42,387 bases of DNA, taken from NCBI GenBank assembly GCA_022825085.1, contig JAJDYQ010000055.1, forward strand, positions 1 through 42,387, in the 5' to 3' direction. Origin of the DNA: Gammaproteobacteria bacterium. Lineage in GTDB: Bacteria > Pseudomonadota > Gammaproteobacteria > JAJDYQ01. A program made the translations under genes and the position numbers. The notes under the pieces were generated by a model, which was given only the letters and a program-made list of their open reading frames with translations, did no database searches and was not told where the DNA came from. Below, one piece after another: positions 37,722 through 42,387 of this stretch; positions within the stretch are counted from its first letter, which is position 1; each line of letters opens with the position of its first letter.

Positions 37722-38618
37722 CTACTCAACCATATAGCGTATAAGTTCCGTATCCTCAGCAGAAACAACACTGTGCCCAAGGCCAATACAGCCGGTACCA
37801 AGCAGGGGAAGCTCTTCGCGCTTCAGGTAGACTTCTGGATCATCTCCAGCCTGCACATAGGTGCCATTCGTGCTTTGGTCGATAATAACGAATTTCCCTC
37901 GGCGTAACTCAATACGCACATGCATTCTTGAAGCAAATTTGTCATCAACAACAAAATCAGCTTCATTTCCACGGCCAATAACAAGTACTCCGCTATTGCC
38001 ATCAAGTTCAATCTGCCGGTCGCGCCAACGTAATTTTATCCTGCCAGCCTGTTTTCCGGCGAACATACCCGGATCAAGAACAGCTATACTTGTCACATCT
38101 TCCTGCTGCCAAACAACTTCGTAAACAATAATTGGTTCTTTTTTGCCTTTTACAGGCGCCCTGTCAAACTCACGCACATGGGACCGGAGCTCATCATTCA
38201 AACGTACCACAGTATTTTCACTGATGATAATCTGACCGGCTTTTGCTATACCTGCCATACGAGCAGCAATATTTACAGCATCTCCAAATATATCACCGCC
38301 ATCTTCCAGAATGGCAGGACCAAAGTGCCCTCCAATACGAATAGATAACGGTCGCCCAAAGGTAAAGTCACTAGATACGACTTCCTGTATCTCATATGCT
38401 GCTTTAACGGACGAATCAGCATTGACAAATACGCACATAATCTCATCGCCAATCTCTTTGATAACACGTCCTTTCATTTTGTGAGTCAGCCCTGTCATTG
38501 TCTTAATGGTGTGAGCTATCATTTTACGGGCTTTATCGTCTCCCACTTCTTCATATAACCGGGTACTACCGGCAACATCAGCAAACATGATCGCGCATTT
38601 GATGTTTCGTTGAGCCAT
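37722..38618 (-). CDS. Class III adenylate/guanylate cyclase fused to FHA domain
   Basis: A 298-aa soluble signalling protein. The cyclase domain (~5-170) has both metal Asp residues (Asp14 in MFADVAGST and Asp58 in KEIGDEIM), the purine-specifying Lys54 and Asp109 (GGDIFGDAV) and the transition-state Asn116 and Arg120 (VNIAARM), so it looks active and most likely adenylate-specific. A forkhead-associated domain (~195-298) carries GRGNEADFVV, SRMHV and DQSTNGTYV, and should bind phosphothreonine peptides. No membrane segment is present. It would couple phospho-signals to cyclic nucleotide output. The DJ-1 gene follows 24 bases later. Confidence 0.93.
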   Translation of the reverse strand: MAQRNIKCAIMFADVAGSTRLYEEVGDDKARKMIAHTIKTMTGLTHKMKGRVIKEIGDEIMCVFVNADSSVKAAYEIQEVVSSDFTFGRPLSIRIGGHFGPAILEDGGDIFGDAVNIAARMAGIAKAGQIIISENTVVRLNDELRSHVREFDRAPVKGKKEPIIVYEVVWQQEDVTSIAVLDPGMFAGKQAGRIKLRWRDRQIELDGNSGVLVIGRGNEADFVVDDKFASRMHVRIELRRGKFVIIDQSTNGTYVQAGDDPEVYLKREELPLLGTGCIGLGHSVVSAEDTELIRYMVE

Positions 38619-38846
38619 GTTCTAAAGTATCTTGGATTTCAATAATACAGAGAGTATTCATAAAGCCTGCCCAGTATTCTAACGTCGAACAGCAGGCAAT
38701 CACAAGGGGCACATACTGGTCTGGCAGTCTATCGTGCTTGTAGATGCCTTCGAACCACTGATAAAACGCAGGTTATTCCAGAAAAACCATCATTCCTTAT
38801 CCGGCAGCACCCCGCCATGATGTCGCTGTTTCTTATGTGGGAAGAG

Positions 38847-39584
38847 CTAATCAAGGTGGCTGGCAAGAGACTGAAATCTTGATAGAGATGCCAGATGTGC
38901 ATAAATAAAGGCCATCTCATCGGATTTAATCAACTCCGCCAGCTCTAATGGCTTTTTACTTTTTAGCTTGTCATTGCTGACAGTCCAAAATCCGGAAAGA
39001 GAAAAGTCTTTATGAGACCTGGACGCAATATTAGCCTGCATAGGTTCCAGAATATCCAGCTTTTTGAGTTTTTTACAAAACCTATCCGTCACCTGCCCCT
39101 GAGATTGAAAATCTTTGAGAAAATTAATGGCACGCTCCAGATAGGCAGAGTATTCGCCATCCGCATTAAAAAGGCTTTCCCCCGAATCCTTATTAAATCC
39201 GATATAGCTCTCATCAATGCAGACCGTGTAAGTCATATTCTGATCATCAGTGGCCGACGTATCCCCAGAAAGTATGAAGGGGTATCGCCTAATATATGCT
39301 GGTATGTACCTTGCCTTCCATGAGTTATCTTCACGCAAAAACAGGTTCTGGTTCGACTTCAATCCCAGTACCGCTATCGGCTTAAATTCTCCAGATTTCT
39401 CGACAAATACAACGGGATACTCACAGGCGACCAATGAAAGCTCTATAGCCGTCACAAGAACAGCATTTGATCCTGCTGTGAACGAATAATCATCAGCCGC
39501 CTTGAGCTTCCAGTCCGCATGTCCTTTATTACTCAGGGCAACGACCTTTTTATAATACTGGGGGTTATTGTTTTCCGATGTCAC
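38847..39584 (-). CDS. SapC family protein
   Basis: A 245-aa protein of the SapC family (named after Campylobacter S-layer-locus genes; biochemical role unknown). Typical stretches are YKKVVALSNKGHADWKLK, ACEYPVVFVEKSGEFKPIAVLGLKSNQNLFL, WKARYIPAYIRRYPFIL and FCKKLKKLDILEPMQANI. It has no signal peptide. The start is GTG at 39584, overlapping the stop of the upstream exoprotein gene as GTGA; AGGA lies just before. The tight overlap argues that its product works with, or is dosed against, the exoprotein. The 228-base stretch downstream to the cyclase gene shows no gene. Confidence 0.87.
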   Translation of the reverse strand: MTSENNNPQYYKKVVALSNKGHADWKLKAADDYSFTAGSNAVLVTAIELSLVACEYPVVFVEKSGEFKPIAVLGLKSNQNLFLREDNSWKARYIPAYIRRYPFILSGDTSATDDQNMTYTVCIDESYIGFNKDSGESLFNADGEYSAYLERAINFLKDFQSQGQVTDRFCKKLKKLDILEPMQANIASRSHKDFSLSGFWTVSNDKLKSKKPLELAELIKSDEMAFIYAHLASLSRFQSLASHLD

Positions 39585-42387
39585 TCCTGTTCCCGGGCCT
39601 TATAAAAACTTAACTCAACACTCCAATTATCATCAGCCATCGCTCTATAGATAAGACTTCTGGGCCTAGGAGAACTCAACGCCAACAGATAAGAATCATC
39701 TGTAATGACCTCATATCCAAAATCCAGCACACAAGCACCTTCTCCCGTGCGTTTGAATCCTGGTGGGCAACCACTCTCATCCAGTTCCGGCAACTCTTCA
39801 TCCGGGACATATTCTTCATCGGGGGCCTTATCAATGGCCTTCGGTTCAGCGGCTTCCGGCTCAACGACCTCCGGTTCAACCGCTTCCGGCTCAATAACCT
39901 CAGGCTCAACGGCTTCCGGCTCAACGACCTCAGGCTCAACAGCTTCCGGCTCAACGACCTCAGGCTCAATGAGGTCCAAATCAATCAGATCCAGATCGAT
40001 AACATCCGGTTCGATAATATCAGTTTCAAAAGCATCGGCATCGATAGCATCGGTGGTTCCCGTATCATCGACATCTATGTCATCAAGAACATCAGGAGGC
40101 AGATAGTCATCGCTTTGTGTCTCCGGCAATGATACACCGGGCTCTACTCGACCGAATAGCTCGATATCTTCATCAAACAGACTTATATCAATGAATCCAA
40201 CGCCCTCAAGATCGGACCTGATCTGAGCGGATGCGAACAATGAAGCCGTATTTAATGCCGTCGCCTGAGTATTGTACTCTATCTCCAGTAATTCAGCCAG
40301 AACAATTGCACCCTCAGACTGCGTCGCTGAAGCCACACCACCCACCAGATTATTGACAAAAATTTCAGGGGCCGTACCGACCGCAAACTGAACTCCGGTC
40401 ATGCCACTCGATACGGAAACCTGTATTGCCGATGAAATCGTACCAATTTCCTCTTGTGCAACCAGATATAACGCATCTGCGCTAATGGTATCCAAATCTC
40501 TGCCAGGCTGGTTATATATACTGCCCTCCTGAGATAACAATGTCACCGAACCGGAGGCAGCGGTAATCGTATTGACCGTAATGTCGCCGCTGGAAATAAT
40601 AGCAAGATCAGTATTTGCAAACGCAATATCACCAGCAATATCGACTGACTCTGCAATATTCAACCTGTCAATATCACTAACATCATATAACCTTAGTAAA
40701 CTTGCAGTAGCATTTGCGGAGCTGGTACCATCCTCAGAGTAAGCACGATAATCAGACGAAACAAAATTACCATCTGCATCAAGTATTACACCGCCAATAA
40801 AAAGCCGCCCCAGATCAGTAAATGAATCACTATCAATATTAAAATCGACATCGCCATTAATCGACATATCAATTCCGGAAGACCCCGGCAGTATTGCCAG
40901 ACCGGCACCACCGGAACCAACGACACTTGCTGGAAAATCGATATCGTCAGCAGACAGTATCGTATCCTGATTAACCTGAACCCGGCCACCACCCAAACGT
41001 ATAAAAGATACAGCACTAATATCTGATCCAACATCTGAATCTTCACTACCAAAACTGACTGTAGCCGCTGCATTACTATTGATAGTCAGGTGACCAGATA
41101 TGTTCGCATCAATCTGCCAATTAAGCTGACTGCCGCGGAGATCAATGGTCACATTGCCATCAGAGGTAAACTCTGTTGGAGTTAGGGTCGCATTATTATC
41201 TCGCCGCTCAAATCCATTTTCCGTATGATCAAATATATTACCCTGCTGCAAAATAGTTACCGTATTCTGCTGAACAATAGTCACTGGATCATTAAATACA
41301 TAATCAGTACTTCTGAAGTGACCACCGACCACACTATCACCATGACCAAGTATCAGATTACTCCATCCTCTTGATGAACCATTAGCACTCTGCCCAAGTG
41401 CCGCCAGATCAATATCCGATATCTCCAGCACATCAGCAGTCGAGTCAATACCCCCGCCAATATTCAGCGGCGTATCAACATTATGCTGCCGAAGAATAAT
41501 ATTGTCTCCTCCCGGCAATACACTATTTTCTCCGCCGCGAAAATCTACCTCAGCAGCCGTGACAGTTAAATTATTAGAGACTGAAAGCGTATCTCCGATT
41601 TCAGTACCAAATGTTAGGACTCCATCATCCATATTAAATTCTATATCATCTGCCAGCACGACATCACCATCGAGCGTCAGGCTATTACCATTAGTATTGA
41701 ATAAATTTGCCAAGGTAATACTGCCGGATCCGGTAGCATTAATTGTAATATCATCATGAAGAATTACTTCTGAAACAGAAGATAAATCAATTCCACCTGA
41801 ACCATTAGCTCTTATTGAATCATATAAATTTACGACACCTGATCCCCGTATCAAAAGATCGTCTAGTAAGACAGAGTTGCCGACATTACCCAGACTTATA
41901 CTTTGATCGGTATTAATCGTAAGATCAAAATTACCATTCAGGCTATTTGCCGCATTTCCAAAGCTTATATCACCATCATCTGATATTATGGATACATTAC
42001 CCGTCAGGGATACGTTCGGCGTACCTGAAAAGTCCATGACCACCCCACTGCCATTATTCAGATTAATAGTTGTTAAACCACCTGCACCGCTATTACCAAT
42101 AAATATATTGGTAGCATCAATATCCAGTCCGGCGATACTTATGTTATTCGAATCAATAATAACATTGGTGCTGGCCTGTTCACCTGTTATGGTCAATTCA
42201 CCAAGGTGGGATGCTTCAACTGTAGCTGTACTGAAATCAGAACCAATATCCCCATAAAAGGAAATATTGCCACCATTCTCTGCATCCAGATTCAAGGCAT
42301 TATCTTCCCCCTCTTCACTCGACAAGCGCCCATTGAATACAATATCTCCTCCAGTTGATGTTATATTTGATGCCTCAATCACAATAA
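39581..42387 (-). CDS. Large haemagglutinin-like beta-helix exoprotein, partial (5' end outside window)
   Basis: At least 934 residues; the frame is open to the window edge, so the N-terminus and any signal or TPS domain are missing. Most of it (to about 40150) is a repetitive series of short G/N/D/S/T-rich strands (GSGSITLANLF, NGSGVVMDFSG, NVSIISDDGDISFGN), typical of filamentous-haemagglutinin-like right-handed beta-helices. Next come an acidic region with EPEVV/EPEAV pentads, a spaced Cys pair in DESGCPPGFKRTGEGACVLD, and a ~45-aa C-terminal tail. It is probably secreted or surface-bound, in adhesion. The in-frame GTG at 42382 is not a credible start. Confidence 0.85.
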   Translation of the reverse strand, partial: IVIEASNITSTGGDIVFNGRLSSEEGEDNALNLDAENGGNISFYGDIGSDFSTATVEASHLGELTITGEQASTNVIIDSNNISIAGLDIDATNIFIGNSGAGGLTTINLNNGSGVVMDFSGTPNVSLTGNVSIISDDGDISFGNAANSLNGNFDLTINTDQSISLGNVGNSVLLDDLLIRGSGVVNLYDSIRANGSGGIDLSSVSEVILHDDITINATGSGSITLANLFNTNGNSLTLDGDVVLADDIEFNMDDGVLTFGTEIGDTLSVSNNLTVTAAEVDFRGGENSVLPGGDNIILRQHNVDTPLNIGGGIDSTADVLEISDIDLAALGQSANGSSRGWSNLILGHGDSVVGGHFRSTDYVFNDPVTIVQQNTVTILQQGNIFDHTENGFERRDNNATLTPTEFTSDGNVTIDLRGSQLNWQIDANISGHLTINSNAAATVSFGSEDSDVGSDISAVSFIRLGGGRVQVNQDTILSADDIDFPASVVGSGGAGLAILPGSSGIDMSINGDVDFNIDSDSFTDLGRLFIGGVILDADGNFVSSDYRAYSEDGTSSANATASLLRLYDVSDIDRLNIAESVDIAGDIAFANTDLAIISSGDITVNTITAASGSVTLLSQEGSIYNQPGRDLDTISADALYLVAQEEIGTISSAIQVSVSSGMTGVQFAVGTAPEIFVNNLVGGVASATQSEGAIVLAELLEIEYNTQATALNTASLFASAQIRSDLEGVGFIDISLFDEDIELFGRVEPGVSLPETQSDDYLPPDVLDDIDVDDTGTTDAIDADAFETDIIEPDVIDLDLIDLDLIEPEVVEPEAVEPEVVEPEAVEPEVIEPEAVEPEVVEPEAAEPKAIDKAPDEEYVPDEELPELDESGCPPGFKRTGEGACVLDFGYEVITDDSYLLALSSPRPRSLIYRAMADDNWSVELSFYKAREQE
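39838..39970 (-). repeat. 30-bp tandem repeats coding EPEVV-EPEAV pentads
   Basis: About four imperfect copies of a 30-bp unit encode alternating Glu-Pro-Glu-Val-Val and Glu-Pro-Glu-Ala-Val. On the plus strand the unit reads as CTTCCGGCTCAACGACCTC followed by a GGCTCAAC-type half. The copies share many synonymous bases, so they probably expanded recently by slippage; copy number may vary among strains. The repeat forms a stiff acidic, Pro-rich spacer before the C-terminal end of the exoprotein. Confidence 0.75.

Noticed and set aside
39838-39970. Regular repeats that might suggest a CRISPR array
   Set aside because: They are in frame inside a coding region with no variable spacers and encode a Glu/Pro pentad.
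42380-42382. GTG as start of the exoprotein gene
   Set aside because: The frame stays open to the window edge, there is no signal peptide or ribosome binding site, and the sequence begins mid-repeat.

Overview
The window looks like chromosome of a gammaproteobacterium. Housekeeping blocks sit in typical gammaproteobacterial order: mreBCD-mrdA-rodA-mltB-rlpA; pilT-pilU divergent from yggS-proC-yggT; gatCAB; coq7 next to trhP/yegQ; mpl. coq7 implies ubiquinone and aerobic respiration. A transketolase-GAPDH-PGK-pyruvate kinase-aldolase cluster with a Calvin-type class II aldolase, plus a PPi-type phosphofructokinase resembling those of methanotrophs and sulfur oxidisers, suggests an autotroph or methylotroph. 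That lifestyle is inference; no RuBisCO or methanol/methane oxidation gene is in the window. I see no rRNA, tRNA, CRISPR array, transposase or phage gene.

Layout. 1-567 has no gene. 568-2137 holds an orphan PhnD-like binding protein (minus) and a thioredoxin-fold protein (plus). 2426-9357 is the plus-strand carbon cluster tkt-gap-pgk-pyk-fba, preceded by a possible promoter and a 2 x 16 bp tandem repeat. 9381-18789 (minus) is the cell-elongation operon, transcribed mreB, mreC, mreD, mrdA, rodA, mltB, rlpA, then a DUF255 thioredoxin-domain protein. 18953-22151 (plus) is gatCAB. 22215-24218 (minus) is coq7 and trhP. 24307-24612 is a small [2Fe-2S] ferredoxin, and 24669-25301 (minus) a small outer-membrane beta-barrel.

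25599-29309 (minus) encodes pilT, pilU, a third PilT/PilU-family ATPase and a 67-aa protein. 29566-31668 (plus) is yggS-proC-yggT, followed by an HU-like gene with a clear terminator. 32319-34636 (minus) is a membrane protein, mpl and a TerB-like protein. 34775-36878 (plus) holds an unknown 121-aa protein, PPi-phosphofructokinase and a 68-aa protein. 37111-42387 (minus) is more accessory and appears more AT-rich: a large repetitive exoprotein cut by the window edge, a SapC-family gene overlapping it, a class III nucleotide cyclase fused to an FHA domain, and a DJ-1/PfpI gene split by a one-base shift in an A7 tract.

Best points for a second look: mreC seems to start at ATT; the DJ-1 gene breaks exactly at a canonical A AAA AAA slippery heptamer; three pilus-retraction-type ATPases lie in tandem; an exoprotein and a SapC gene are translationally coupled; and PPi-PFK is flanked by two small unknown proteins.
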